This document shows positions 15,022 to 22,926 of a stretch of 64,000 nucleotides of DNA, one piece after another. Both the position numbers and the translations under genes were made by a program. The notes beneath the pieces are model-generated. The model made no database searches. It saw only the letters and a list, made by a program, of their open reading frames with translations, and was not told the origin of the DNA. The stretch spans positions 1 to 64,000 of the forward strand of contig JABLXX010000008.1 in NCBI GenBank assembly GCA_013177825.1, given 5' to 3'. Within the stretch, counting starts at the first letter, position 1; every line of letters begins with the position of its first letter. Source of the DNA: Syntrophaceae bacterium (lineage in GTDB: Bacteria; Desulfobacterota; Syntrophia; Syntrophales; PHBD01).

Positions 15022-16164
15022 TTAACCGTTCAAAATAATTCCGGCGCCCATAATTTTCAGGAGCGGCGCCGTGCCTTCCACCTGCGGGCCGATGACGACA
15101 TCTCCCCAGGTATGGGAAATCGGGTAATCGTCCATCAGGCCGTAGGACCCGTGGATGCCCATGGAGATCCGGGCAATGTCGATGGCCGTTTCGGCAACAA
15201 ACACCTTGGACAGGGCCGCTTCCTTCATGAGCTGCATCGGATCGCGGTAATGGTCCGCCGCCCAGCCGAGGTGATAGGCATGCCATTTGGCGGCGTCGTA
15301 TTTCATCATCATGTCGGACACCGAGATCTTGATATGCTCGAATTTCCGCCCGATAGGCTCACCGCGGTGCGTCTTTTCCGTGGCGTACCGGATGCCGTCT
15401 TCCAGCGCAGCCAGCGCCCGTCCCAGAAACAGGCCGGCCAGGCCGATCTTTCCGTAAACCATGGCCGTCTTGAGCGTCATCAGGCCGTCGCCGTTCCGTC
15501 CCACCATGTTTTCCGCGGGGATCTTCACGTCCTTGAAATAGACGTCGTAGAGGCCACCGCCGTGAGCGCCGATCTTCTTCCAGGGCTCGGAAAGCGAATA
15601 CCCTTCGCAGAATTTTTCGATCACAAACGCCGTCGCCTTGCCCGTATCGTTTTCTTTGGCGACAACGACCATGGGCCCCTCATGGCCCGCGTTGCTGATG
15701 AATCGCTTGGTGCCGTTGAGGATGTAGCTGTTTCCGTCCTTCGTCACGGTGGTCGTGAGCTGTTTGGGATCGGAGCCCGTGCCGGGTTCTGTAAAGGCAA
15801 ACGACATGATCTTCTTCCCGTCGATGCTCGGGGGAAGATGCGCCTGCTTCTGTTCTTCGGTGCCGAATACATTGATCACGGCCTGCCCCACCGTATTGAC
15901 CGAGATGACCATCCCCACGCCGGCCGAAGCCTTGGAAAGCTGCTCCAGGGCAAGGATGTAGCTCAGGTAGCCGGCTTCACCCCCGCCGTACGTTTCCGGA
16001 AATGGAATACCGAACATGCCCAGCTCGGCCAGGCCGGACAGGATCTCCCCGGGCATCGCGTTGTTTCGCCGGATGTCCTGGGCGACCGGGACGATTCTCT
16101 TGTCCGCGAATTCCCTGGCCGCTTTCTGGATGAGTTGTTCTTCTTTGCTGAAACCGAAATCCAT
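15022..16164 (-). CDS. Acyl-CoA dehydrogenase (SCAD/MCAD-type catalytic base)
   Basis: A 380-residue flavoenzyme catalysing alpha,beta-dehydrogenation of an acyl-CoA with ETF as acceptor. Family features: FAD/substrate segment FAFTEPGTGSDPKQL, RFISNAGHEG, the RTEKTHRGEPIGRKFEHIKI-like region, and near the C-terminus GIHGSYGLMDDYPISHTWGDVVIGPQVEGTAPLL, where the Glu of QVEGTA is the catalytic base of the SCAD/MCAD class. AAGGAG precedes the ATG. It follows the CoA-transferase gene on the same strand and is followed by a terminator and the ETF genes. Acyl chain specificity cannot be read. Confidence 0.9.
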   Translation of the reverse strand: MDFGFSKEEQLIQKAAREFADKRIVPVAQDIRRNNAMPGEILSGLAELGMFGIPFPETYGGGEAGYLSYILALEQLSKASAGVGMVISVNTVGQAVINVFGTEEQKQAHLPPSIDGKKIMSFAFTEPGTGSDPKQLTTTVTKDGNSYILNGTKRFISNAGHEGPMVVVAKENDTGKATAFVIEKFCEGYSLSEPWKKIGAHGGGLYDVYFKDVKIPAENMVGRNGDGLMTLKTAMVYGKIGLAGLFLGRALAALEDGIRYATEKTHRGEPIGRKFEHIKISVSDMMMKYDAAKWHAYHLGWAADHYRDPMQLMKEAALSKVFVAETAIDIARISMGIHGSYGLMDDYPISHTWGDVVIGPQVEGTAPLLKIMGAGIILNG

Positions 16165-16227
16165 AGTCCCTTGACTCCTTCTCTCGTCACGGGCGCCGGA
16201 ACGCCCTTGTTTGCGAGGGGCAATCCT

Positions 16228-17535
16228 TCAGCGAATCCAGCCGTATTTCCTGGCTTCCAATCGCAGTTCGTCCCGGAAATCGGGATCGGCGATCCGGATC
16301 ATGGCCTCGACCCGCTCCGGAATGGTTTTGCCTTTCATGTTGGCGATTCCGAATTCCGTAACGACATATTGGGTATTCCAGCGGCTCATGCCCACCGTTC
16401 CCATCGCTTTGGGCAGGATGTTGGAATGCTTCTTCCCTTCCTTGTCGACGCGCGATGCGGCCAGGGTCAGAAACGCCTTCCCGCCGTTGGACCAGTATGC
16501 GGCCAGGGTGAAGTCCTGCTGGCCGCCCAATCCGGAATAGGTCCTGCCGTTCATTTCTTCCGAAACGCATTGCCCGGTCAGATCGGCTTCCACAATTCCG
16601 TTGATGGCGATCAGATTGTCGTTCTTGCAGGCCGTACGCGGGTCGTTGACAAAATCCGCCCCCCACATCTCGATCCCGGGATTCATCGTTACCCATTCGT
16701 AAAGCTCCTTGCTTCCGAACACGAAGGTGCCGACGCCCCGATGGGGCATGAAGTTCTTCCTGCTGTTGTTCAACGCCCCGGCCTTGTATAGATGGAGGAA
16801 GGCGTCGCAGATCATCTCCGAGTGAATACCCAGGTCCTTCTTTCCCTCCAGGAGTGTGCCGATGGCGTTGGGTGTCCCGCCGATCCCGAGCTGCAGGCAG
16901 GCCCCGTCGGGTATCATCGTCACGATCTGTTCGGCGATCTTCATGTCCGACTCGCTAGGGGGGGCCGGGGGGACGGCGATGATCTGCCAGTCGTGCTCCA
17001 CGATAGAGTCCACTTCCGTGATGTGCACCCGGTTGTACCCGAAGGTGGGGGGAAAGTGTTTGTTCACTTCAAAGATCACGCGAAGCGGCTTGCCGCTTTT
17101 GATGACCGGGAACGTGTAGTCCGGTTCGATCCCCATGCTGAAGAAGCCGAATTCGTCCATCGGCGAGACCGTCTGAAAGACCGTATCGTATTCCGCCGCG
17201 AGCTCGACGGGACCGTCCGACAGCATCGTCGGCTTGTATTCGACGAGTCCCGATGGAATCAACTTGCGGACGTTGACCGTGGCGTAGGCATCGCGATAGT
17301 GGCACAGGCCCGATACGGCGGGATCGGCCATGATGTTGCCCATGACCGCCAGCGTGTTGAAGTAGCACAGGTCCTTATGGTTCCCCTGTTTGACCAGCTG
17401 GGCCAGCCCGCTCAGAAGCCCCTGGGGCTGGCCGTTTCCGATGCCCGACATGATTTTTGCCCCGTTGGGGATGGTCGCCATAACCTCTGGAATGGTCTTT
17501 CGTTTTTCCTTGTACAGATCCTGCCAGCGATTCAT
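16228..17535 (-). CDS. Acetyl-CoA hydrolase/4-hydroxybutyrate CoA-transferase family protein
   Basis: A 435-residue family I CoA-transferase-like enzyme that moves CoA between an acyl-CoA and a free acid. Visible are GIGNGQPQGLLSGLAQLV near residue 30, the oxyanion-type LGIGGTPNAIGTLLEGKKDLGIHSEMICD region near residue 220 with the catalytic Glu of HSEM, and the C-terminal YVVTEFGIANMKGKTIPERVEAMIRIADPDFRDEL. AAGGAG precedes the ATG. It sits between two acyl-CoA dehydrogenase genes, so it likely activates the acid that they oxidise, with acetyl-CoA or another acyl-CoA as donor. A homologue with the same N-terminal pattern is encoded at 60461-61777. Confidence 0.87.
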   Translation of the reverse strand: MNRWQDLYKEKRKTIPEVMATIPNGAKIMSGIGNGQPQGLLSGLAQLVKQGNHKDLCYFNTLAVMGNIMADPAVSGLCHYRDAYATVNVRKLIPSGLVEYKPTMLSDGPVELAAEYDTVFQTVSPMDEFGFFSMGIEPDYTFPVIKSGKPLRVIFEVNKHFPPTFGYNRVHITEVDSIVEHDWQIIAVPPAPPSESDMKIAEQIVTMIPDGACLQLGIGGTPNAIGTLLEGKKDLGIHSEMICDAFLHLYKAGALNNSRKNFMPHRGVGTFVFGSKELYEWVTMNPGIEMWGADFVNDPRTACKNDNLIAINGIVEADLTGQCVSEEMNGRTYSGLGGQQDFTLAAYWSNGGKAFLTLAASRVDKEGKKHSNILPKAMGTVGMSRWNTQYVVTEFGIANMKGKTIPERVEAMIRIADPDFRDELRLEARKYGWIR

Positions 17536-17564
17536 TTGTCATGCTCCTTGTCAGCGGTAATCCG

Positions 17565-18731
17565 TTAAATCGTCAACGAACGCGTGCCCGTCACGAGCCT
17601 CGCGATCAGTTCCAGGAGCATCTGCTCCGAGCCGGCACCGATCTGCCCCAGTTTGGCATCCCGCAGGGACCGTTCGATCTTCATCTCCTTCATCAAGCCC
17701 ATACCGCCGAAGATCTGGATCGCCTCCAGCGCGCTGCGGCAGCTGGACTGCCCCACGAACACCTTGAACTCCGTGGCCTCCATAGGCGCCGGCTTTCCTG
17801 CATCCTTCCTGGACGCGGCGGCGTACATCATCAATTTGCAGATGTCGTAATCCATTTTCATGTGGGCGATTTTTTCCCTGATCTGGGCGTATTGAACGAT
17901 CGGATGACCGAACTGTACCCTCTGTTTGGCATAGGCAACGGCGAGATCGATGTTGTACCCCAGGTTTCCCGTCCAGATCGATGTCAGGCACGTCCGCTCG
18001 AATTCGAGATTCTGCACGCCGACCTTGATGAACCCGTCCCCTTCTTCCAACAGGCGGTTCTTCACCGGGATCTTCACGTTGTCGAAGTGGACTTCGCTCT
18101 GCTCGCTGCCGCGCGGGCCGATCTTTTCGAAGGGTTCGCTGACGGTGATCCCCGGCGCATGCATGTCGACGATGAAGGCGGTGATCCCTTTGGCGCCCTT
18201 GCTCTTGTCCGTGGTCGCCATGATCATGCCGACATCCGCCCGATAGGCGTTGGTGATGAATGTCTTGGTGCCGTTGAGGACATAGAAATCGCCCTCGCGC
18301 ACGGCGGTGGTTTCGATGCCTGCCGCATCCGATCCGACGTTCGGCTCCGTCAGCATGAAGCAGCTCATCCACTCGCCGGAGGCCATTTTGGGCAGGTAGG
18401 CTTTCTTCTGTTCGTCGTTTCCGCAGATCAGAAGCGGAACGCTGCCGATGGAAAGGTGCGTCGCCCAGGCCAGCGTCGATCCGATATCGCCGCCCGCGTG
18501 CGTCGCCGCCTCCAGTGCAATACAGGTGTTCAGCAGGCCGAGACCGGCGCCGCCGTATTCCTTCGGGATCATCATCCCGCACCAGCCTTCTTTTTTGAAG
18601 CGCTCCCAGAGCCACATGGGAAACCGGTTCGAGTCGTCGATCTCAACGGTCCGCGGTTCCCACTCCTCTTTTGCAAACTTGTAAATGGTGTCGTGCAGCA
18701 GTTTCTGTTCCTGACTCAGATTCAGATCCAT
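17565..18731 (-). CDS. Acyl-CoA dehydrogenase (IVD/LCAD-type catalytic base)
   Basis: A 388-residue acyl-CoA dehydrogenase. It has CFMLTEPNVGSDAAG, TFITNAYRADVG, FEKIGPRGSEQSEVHFDNVKIP and the C-terminal IFGGMGLMKEMKIERSLRDAKLGQIGAGSEQM. At the usual SCAD/MCAD position the Glu is absent (QIGAGSEQ in place of YEGTSE), as in isovaleryl-CoA and long-chain dehydrogenases; in those the base lies in helix G, and here Glu245 of NLEFERTCL fits. The ATG at 18731 follows AAGGAGGAG; a longer reading to 18983 would cross the promoter region. It is the first gene of the run leading to the CoA-transferase, the second dehydrogenase and ETF genes, behind the -24/-12 promoter at 18799-18815. Confidence 0.9.
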   Translation of the reverse strand: MDLNLSQEQKLLHDTIYKFAKEEWEPRTVEIDDSNRFPMWLWERFKKEGWCGMMIPKEYGGAGLGLLNTCIALEAATHAGGDIGSTLAWATHLSIGSVPLLICGNDEQKKAYLPKMASGEWMSCFMLTEPNVGSDAAGIETTAVREGDFYVLNGTKTFITNAYRADVGMIMATTDKSKGAKGITAFIVDMHAPGITVSEPFEKIGPRGSEQSEVHFDNVKIPVKNRLLEEGDGFIKVGVQNLEFERTCLTSIWTGNLGYNIDLAVAYAKQRVQFGHPIVQYAQIREKIAHMKMDYDICKLMMYAAASRKDAGKPAPMEATEFKVFVGQSSCRSALEAIQIFGGMGLMKEMKIERSLRDAKLGQIGAGSEQMLLELIARLVTGTRSLTI

Positions 18732-18798
18732 CGTACTCCTCCTTCTGCATTGCCGTTCAAGATTGGGCTTATTTACAAAGCCGCTCTGACCCGTGGAG

Positions 18799-18815
18799 AG
18801 CATCTTGCGTGCCAG
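18799..18815 (-). promoter_or_regulatory. Sigma-54 (-24/-12) promoter of the acyl-CoA dehydrogenase run
   Basis: Minus-strand CTGGCACGCAAGATGCT has a perfect -24 box (CTGGCACG) and a -12 box (ATGCT) with one mismatch to TTGCT, at exact spacing. Transcription would begin near 18788, about 57 bases before the ATG. Two palindromic sites lie upstream at 18878 and 18979. Confidence 0.75.
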
Positions 18816-18877
18816 ATCCCGAACTACACATACTGCACTGAAAATACTGCGATAAGCGGAAATCAGAGGTGGAGGTT

Positions 18878-18891
18878 TGCAAGAAGTTGCA
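18878..18891. promoter_or_regulatory. Activator-site candidate 1: TGCAA-N4-TTGCA
   Basis: A perfect 5+5 inverted repeat with a 4-base spacer, about 97 bases upstream of the predicted sigma-54 transcript start. The next copy has the same arms and spacer length but a different spacer sequence, as expected for a protein-binding site. Confidence 0.6.
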
Positions 18892-18978
18892 TGCCTTTTT
18901 TCGGATCCCGAATCGAAGGAAATGCGAAAGCAGAACAAAATCAAAGGCGTGACGAATGTAAGAATCCGCACCGACGTT

Positions 18979-18992
18979 TGCAATTTATTGCA
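18979..18992. promoter_or_regulatory. Activator-site candidate 2: TGCAA-N4-TTGCA
   Basis: Second copy of the palindrome, preceded by TT as is the first, centred 101 bases from copy 1 and about 198 bases upstream of the predicted start. Confidence 0.6.
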
Positions 18993-19155
18993 CGACGGCG
19001 TCGGCTGCTGTCGCCAACGGAAACCGGATTATCGCGCACCTGACCCGTTACAAATGTCTGCGAGCGAAAACCGAACGAACATCAGCGACCTGAATCCGGA
19101 TGAGGAACATCTGACAGGCAGGAGTCCAAAAGTGATCACCACGGAACCGGGCGAG

Positions 19156-19191
19156 AAAAAAGGGGTTACCGTGTGATGTGTAACCCCTTTT
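19156..19191 (-). terminator. Rho-independent terminator of the HMG-CoA-lyase-like gene
   Basis: A 12 bp perfect stem (AAAAGGGGTTAC at 19158-19169 with 19180-19191), 10-base loop and a run of six T on the minus strand, 13 bases after the stop codon. Confidence 0.9.
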
Positions 19192-19204
19192 GGGTATTCT
19201 CTAT

Positions 19205-20386
19205 CTATCCCACCCAGACCTTGGGTCCCCATTGGGAAGGCAGGACGGCCAGCTCAGGCCACTCGGCCGGAACGAGTTGTCCCGGCTCTTCCCCTTCCCG
19301 TTCGATCAGTTTCCGAAGGCCCGGGCGACGGAACTGCGGGTTGCCGCCCTTCTCCGTCCGGCCGTTGTAGATGGCCTCGGAGCGAAGCCGCCGCCCAATG
19401 GTCTTCTCCATCTTGTTTCCCAGCCACAGGACGCGGTCCACGTCGTAGCCGTGTTCGATCCCCAGTTCGTCGATCTGGACAAGGAGGTCCTCCAGCGTGA
19501 CGAGGCCGACGTACCGGTGGTCCTTGTAGTAGTACTCCCCGGTGCCCCGGACGGGGCAGTCGTCCAGGAAGTTGGCGGGCTGACCGCCAATTCCGCCCAG
19601 TGTCCCCTCGAACCGGGCGATTCCCGCATGGAGGGCCGCGAGGATCGAAGAGGAGGCGACCCGTTTCGTCTCGTGAAGGTGGCACAAATGGGCCTCCGGG
19701 TCGGGCATGGCGTCCATGACCATCGAGAAGTAGCGGTAGACCTCCGCTGCCGAGGCGGAACCGTCGTGATCCGCGTGCTCGATGTCGTGGGCACCGATGG
19801 AGAACCAGCGCTTCGTGAACTCCACGGCGTCCTCCAGCCTCGTGGCGCCGCTGATGGGGCTCCCCCAGATGGTGCTGACGACACCGCACATCTTGATGCC
19901 CACGTCCCGGCATTTCCGGATGCAACGCTCGGCTTCCCTCCAGTACTGGGACAGGGTCGTGCCGGAATTGGCGAAGTGGTGCTCCGGGTCCGTGGAGACC
20001 ATCATCAGGACCCGGTCCGGGCCGATCCCCCGCTTTTTCAATTCCACGGCACGATCCACGGCGTTCTCGCGGATCGTAACGGCGCTGAAGACGAGTTCCC
20101 CGTAATTGATCCCTTTCCGTTTGCAGCGTTTCCTGAATCCATCACTCCGGAAGTGGGCAAGAACCTCCTCGGCGTCCCGGAACTGGGGGATGGCCGAGGG
20201 GTTGCCCAGGTTCGTGACCTCCAGCTCCGTGCAGCCGGCCATGATGATCTCCTCTCCATAGAAGATCTTGGCGGCCGTGGAGATGAACTTCTCCTCATGC
20301 TGGAAACCATCACGGATCGTGATGTCTCCGATCATGACCTTCCGGGGCATCCGGGGGAATATCTTCCAGTAATCATATTCGGTCAT
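19205..20386 (-). CDS. HMG-CoA lyase-like / pyruvate carboxyltransferase-domain protein
   Basis: A 393-residue TIM-barrel enzyme of the DRE-metallolyase group (HMG-CoA lyase, isopropylmalate synthase, homologues). The metal/acid motif appears as GDITIRDGFQHEEKF near residue 20, and the metal-binding HxH as AHLCHLHETKR near residue 235. The HMG-CoA lyase active-site GGCPYA region reads LGGIGGQPANF, so the lyase cysteine is replaced by Gln, and HMG-CoA cleavage is not assured; a related C-C lyase or condensing reaction is possible. The ATG at 20386 follows GGGAGGGAAACAGC; longer readings run into a palindromic repeat. Neighbours (acyl-CoA carboxylase subunit, MaoC dehydratase) suggest a branched or dicarboxylic acyl-CoA pathway. 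Confidence 0.75.
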   Translation of the reverse strand: MTEYDYWKIFPRMPRKVMIGDITIRDGFQHEEKFISTAAKIFYGEEIIMAGCTELEVTNLGNPSAIPQFRDAEEVLAHFRSDGFRKRCKRKGINYGELVFSAVTIRENAVDRAVELKKRGIGPDRVLMMVSTDPEHHFANSGTTLSQYWREAERCIRKCRDVGIKMCGVVSTIWGSPISGATRLEDAVEFTKRWFSIGAHDIEHADHDGSASAAEVYRYFSMVMDAMPDPEAHLCHLHETKRVASSSILAALHAGIARFEGTLGGIGGQPANFLDDCPVRGTGEYYYKDHRYVGLVTLEDLLVQIDELGIEHGYDVDRVLWLGNKMEKTIGRRLRSEAIYNGRTEKGGNPQFRRPGLRKLIEREGEEPGQLVPAEWPELAVLPSQWGPKVWVG

Positions 20387-20456
20387 GCTGTTTCCCTCCC
20401 TCATGCTGTGTTCGCGGGGGTGAGGCCGGGGGGTCTTGACGAAAAGCAAATCCCAG

Positions 20457-20576
20457 CGACCTCGCAAAAAGCCCGCAGGCAAGGCGCGCAAGTCCTAAGG
20501 AGTGAGTCGTACTCTTAGTACGTCGCAACGACGAAGGACGCAGCGCAACGTAGCATCCGGGCTTTTTGCGAGGTCG
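20457..20576. repeat. Long palindromic repeat element, 120 bp
   Basis: Perfect 19 bp terminal inverted repeats (20457-20475, CGACCTCGCAAAAAGCCCG, and 20558-20576). Inside, further segments also pair (GCGC...GTCCT on the left with AGGAC...GCGC on the right, and GTAC-TCTTA-GTAC near the centre), so the whole element can fold into one long imperfect hairpin. It fills the gap between the carboxyltransferase stop and the next gene. It resembles multicopy palindromic elements I recall from related deltaproteobacterial genomes, but copy number cannot be tested here; only one copy is in this window. It may also act as a terminator. Confidence 0.75.
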
Positions 20577-20581
20577 TCTCA

Positions 20582-22225
20582 TTAGAACTTGAAGTTGCCA
20601 AAGTTCGACTCCCTGATCGGTTGCAGGAGCGCCACCTCGAATCCCAGCGCCAGGGCGTCCCGGCACTGTCCGAGGGGCAGCGTCCCGTCGTTGAACAGGC
20701 GTGATTCCATGTAGAACGGGTGTGCCTCCCGATTGTACTTGTCGATCATCATCTGCCGGAATTTCGCCGCCGCCTCTTCATCCATCTCCTCGCCCCGCTT
20801 CTTCCGGTTGACCCGCTCCAGGCTCGTCAGGATGAAGCCCGCCGTGTCCCCCGACATGACCGAGGTCCGCGACCGCATGGTGGCGAAGATGAAGAGCGGA
20901 TCGAAGGTGCGGCCGGACATGCCGAAGTTCGCCGCCCCGTGGTCCGGTCCGATGATCCACTGGATCCTCGGCACTTCCGCACAGGCGCAGGCCCGGACCA
21001 TCCCGGAGCCGTACTTGCCGATGCCCGCGTACTCCTCCGCCGTGCCCACCATGTAGCCGGGGGAGTTCTGGATGTAGAGGAGGGGGATCTTCATGGTGCA
21101 GCAACGGATAACCCACTCGATGGCCTTCCGGGCGGAGTCGACGAAGATGACGCCGTTGTTGTTGCTGGCGATGACGCCGACCGGCAGGCCCTTCAGGAAG
21201 ATCTTTCCGCAGACGATGTTGTCCCCGCGTCCGATGTTGTACTGCCGCTTGTACTCGCTGAACCAGCTGTCGTCGGCGATGGCGGCGATGACCTCCCGGA
21301 CGTTGATCCCCTTGGAGGTCTCCTTCGGCAGGACCCGGTAGAGGTGGTCGGCGGATACTTTCGGGTCGGCGGGCTTGCGCCGGTCCGCGTACAGGGTCTG
21401 CTTGGGATCGAAAGCCAGCAGTTCCCGAAGCTTCTCGATGCCCTCGTCCTGGGACTTCACGAAGTGATCTGCCCCGCCGGAGATGTGCGTATGGACCTTC
21501 GCGCCCCCCAGGTCCTCCATGGAAACGGTCTCGCCGATGGCCGACTTCACCATGGGCGGCCCGCCCAGGAAGGAGTAGGACAGGCCGTCGATCATGATGG
21601 ATTCGCAGGCAAGATAGACGATATAGGCACCGCCGGCGGTGTTGCCGCCGGTGCTCAGTGTGTACTGCTTCAAGCCCTTCGCCGACATGCGGCACATGTT
21701 GTAGAAGAAGTGGCCGAACTGGTTCCGTCCCGGGAAGATCCGGTCCTGCAGGGGAAGGTAGGCCCCCGCCGAGTCGGCGATGTAGACGAAGTTGAGCCCG
21801 CACCGCTCGGCGATCTCCTGGGCCCGGAGGTGCTTCTTGCAGCTGATGGGATAGTAGGCCCCGGCGGTGACCCGGCTGTCGTTGGCCAGGATCATGACCC
21901 AGTTGCCGTGGATCTTGCCGATCCCCGTCACCAGCCCGGCGGAGGGGACGTCCTCGACGCCCTCGTAGCCGATCCCGAAGCCGGCGCCCCGGGAGAGCTC
22001 GAAAAACTCCGTCCCGGGGTCGATGAGCTGCCGGATCAGCTGGCGCGGAGGCTTCTTCCCCTGCTTGGCCAGGCGCTGGTTCTGGGCGTCGCCGCCGGGG
22101 TTGTAGGCCTTCTCCCATAAAGCATGAATCCGCTTCTCCTCCTCCAGCCAGTGCAGCCGGTTCTCCTCGAATTCCGCTTCCTTTTTCTGTGCCCGGGAAA
22201 TCTTCTTTTCCGGTTGGTCCCCCAT
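20582..22225 (-). CDS. Acyl-CoA carboxylase, carboxyltransferase subunit (biotin-dependent)
   Basis: A 547-residue carboxyltransferase of the propionyl-/methylcrotonyl-/geranyl-CoA carboxylase beta group. It transfers CO2 between carboxybiotin and an acyl-CoA, or the reverse. Seen: an N-terminal coiled helix, GIGKIHGNWVMILANDSRVTAGAYYP, ADSAGAYLPLQ, the LSTGGNTAGGAYIVYLACES oxyanion region, HTHISGGADHFVKSQDEG, and in the C-terminal half GVIASNNNGVIFVDSARKAIEWV, IQNSPGYMVGTAEEYAGIGKYGSGMV and GPDHGAANFGMSGRTFDP. The ATG at 22225 follows AAAGGAGAGGAACG, so the slightly longer reading to 22246 is rejected. No biotin carboxylase or biotin carrier gene is next to it. It lies between the MaoC gene and the HMG-CoA-lyase-like gene. 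Confidence 0.88.
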   Translation of the reverse strand: MGDQPEKKISRAQKKEAEFEENRLHWLEEEKRIHALWEKAYNPGGDAQNQRLAKQGKKPPRQLIRQLIDPGTEFFELSRGAGFGIGYEGVEDVPSAGLVTGIGKIHGNWVMILANDSRVTAGAYYPISCKKHLRAQEIAERCGLNFVYIADSAGAYLPLQDRIFPGRNQFGHFFYNMCRMSAKGLKQYTLSTGGNTAGGAYIVYLACESIMIDGLSYSFLGGPPMVKSAIGETVSMEDLGGAKVHTHISGGADHFVKSQDEGIEKLRELLAFDPKQTLYADRRKPADPKVSADHLYRVLPKETSKGINVREVIAAIADDSWFSEYKRQYNIGRGDNIVCGKIFLKGLPVGVIASNNNGVIFVDSARKAIEWVIRCCTMKIPLLYIQNSPGYMVGTAEEYAGIGKYGSGMVRACACAEVPRIQWIIGPDHGAANFGMSGRTFDPLFIFATMRSRTSVMSGDTAGFILTSLERVNRKKRGEEMDEEAAAKFRQMMIDKYNREAHPFYMESRLFNDGTLPLGQCRDALALGFEVALLQPIRESNFGNFKF

Positions 22226-22289
22226 CGTTCCTCTCCTTTCCGTCATCGCCCGCCGCGCGGCGGGCGTTTCTTCCAGTCGATCCTTCCGG

Positions 22290-22754
22290 TCACTGAGGCC
22301 TCTTGCCGCAGAACAGCTTCATCACAAAGGAGACAACCGCTTCGCCCCGCTGGTTCCTGATCCGGTTCTGGATGGTGAGGATCCCTTTTTCATTTCCCTT
22401 GTGTATGATGTCGACGACCTCCACCTCGCAGTGGATGGTGTCGCCGATCCGCACCGGCGCCGTGAAGCGCACTTCCTCCATTCCGTAAAAGGCGATGAAT
22501 GACTTCGGCAAGTAGCTCGAATATGGACCCAGCCGGAACGGAAGGGCCATCCCGATCGACAGCGTCAGCATGCCGTGGGCGATCCGGCCCTCGAAGGGCG
22601 TGCCGGCGGCATATTCCACGTCCGTGTGCAGCGGGTGCCAGTCTCCGGTCAGACCGGCAAAGGTGATGATGTCCGCCTCCGTGACGGTCCTGGCGGGCGA
22701 TACCATTTTCTCGCCCAAGACATAGTCATCCAGGTACGCATATTCTTTTGACAT
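22290..22754 (-). CDS. MaoC-like (R)-specific enoyl-CoA hydratase/dehydratase
   Basis: A 154-residue hot-dog-fold protein. The hydratase signature is present: ADIITFAGLTGDWHPLHTDVEYA (catalytic Asp and His in the D-x4-H arrangement), followed by GRIAHGMLTLSIGMAL. It would add or remove water on an enoyl-CoA. The ATG is preceded by GGAGGGGGGAGCC. It precedes the carboxyltransferase by 64 bases on the same strand and probably shares its transcript; the combination with a carboxylase and an HMG-CoA-lyase-like enzyme recalls branched-chain acyl-CoA degradation, though the substrate is not known. Confidence 0.87.
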   Translation of the reverse strand: MSKEYAYLDDYVLGEKMVSPARTVTEADIITFAGLTGDWHPLHTDVEYAAGTPFEGRIAHGMLTLSIGMALPFRLGPYSSYLPKSFIAFYGMEEVRFTAPVRIGDTIHCEVEVVDIIHKGNEKGILTIQNRIRNQRGEAVVSFVMKLFCGKRPQ

Positions 22755-22926
22755 GGCTCCCCCCTCCAGTGGCTGGCCGCTCCCGCACCTGCCGTGTCTT
22801 CACGGCTTCCGTACGGCTTCGTATCGCAGGATTGGAATCTGCGATCACATAGCCCGTGAAAGGGATTCTGTCTGTCGGGTAACCTTGACGATCCGTGAGG
22901 GGGAAACAGGAAAAACGCTTAAGGGG

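Noticed and set aside
14926-16791. 621-codon plus-strand frame opposite the acyl-CoA dehydrogenase and CoA-transferase
   Set aside because: Antisense shadow; the minus-strand genes carry clear family motifs and ribosome-binding sites.
18876-18893. The first TGCAA palindrome considered as a second -24/-12 promoter
   Set aside because: The GG and GC dinucleotides do not fall at the required 12-base distance; better read as a binding site.
20720-22120. 466-codon plus-strand frame opposite the carboxyltransferase gene
   Set aside because: Antisense shadow with low-complexity, Val/Asp/Gly-rich composition.
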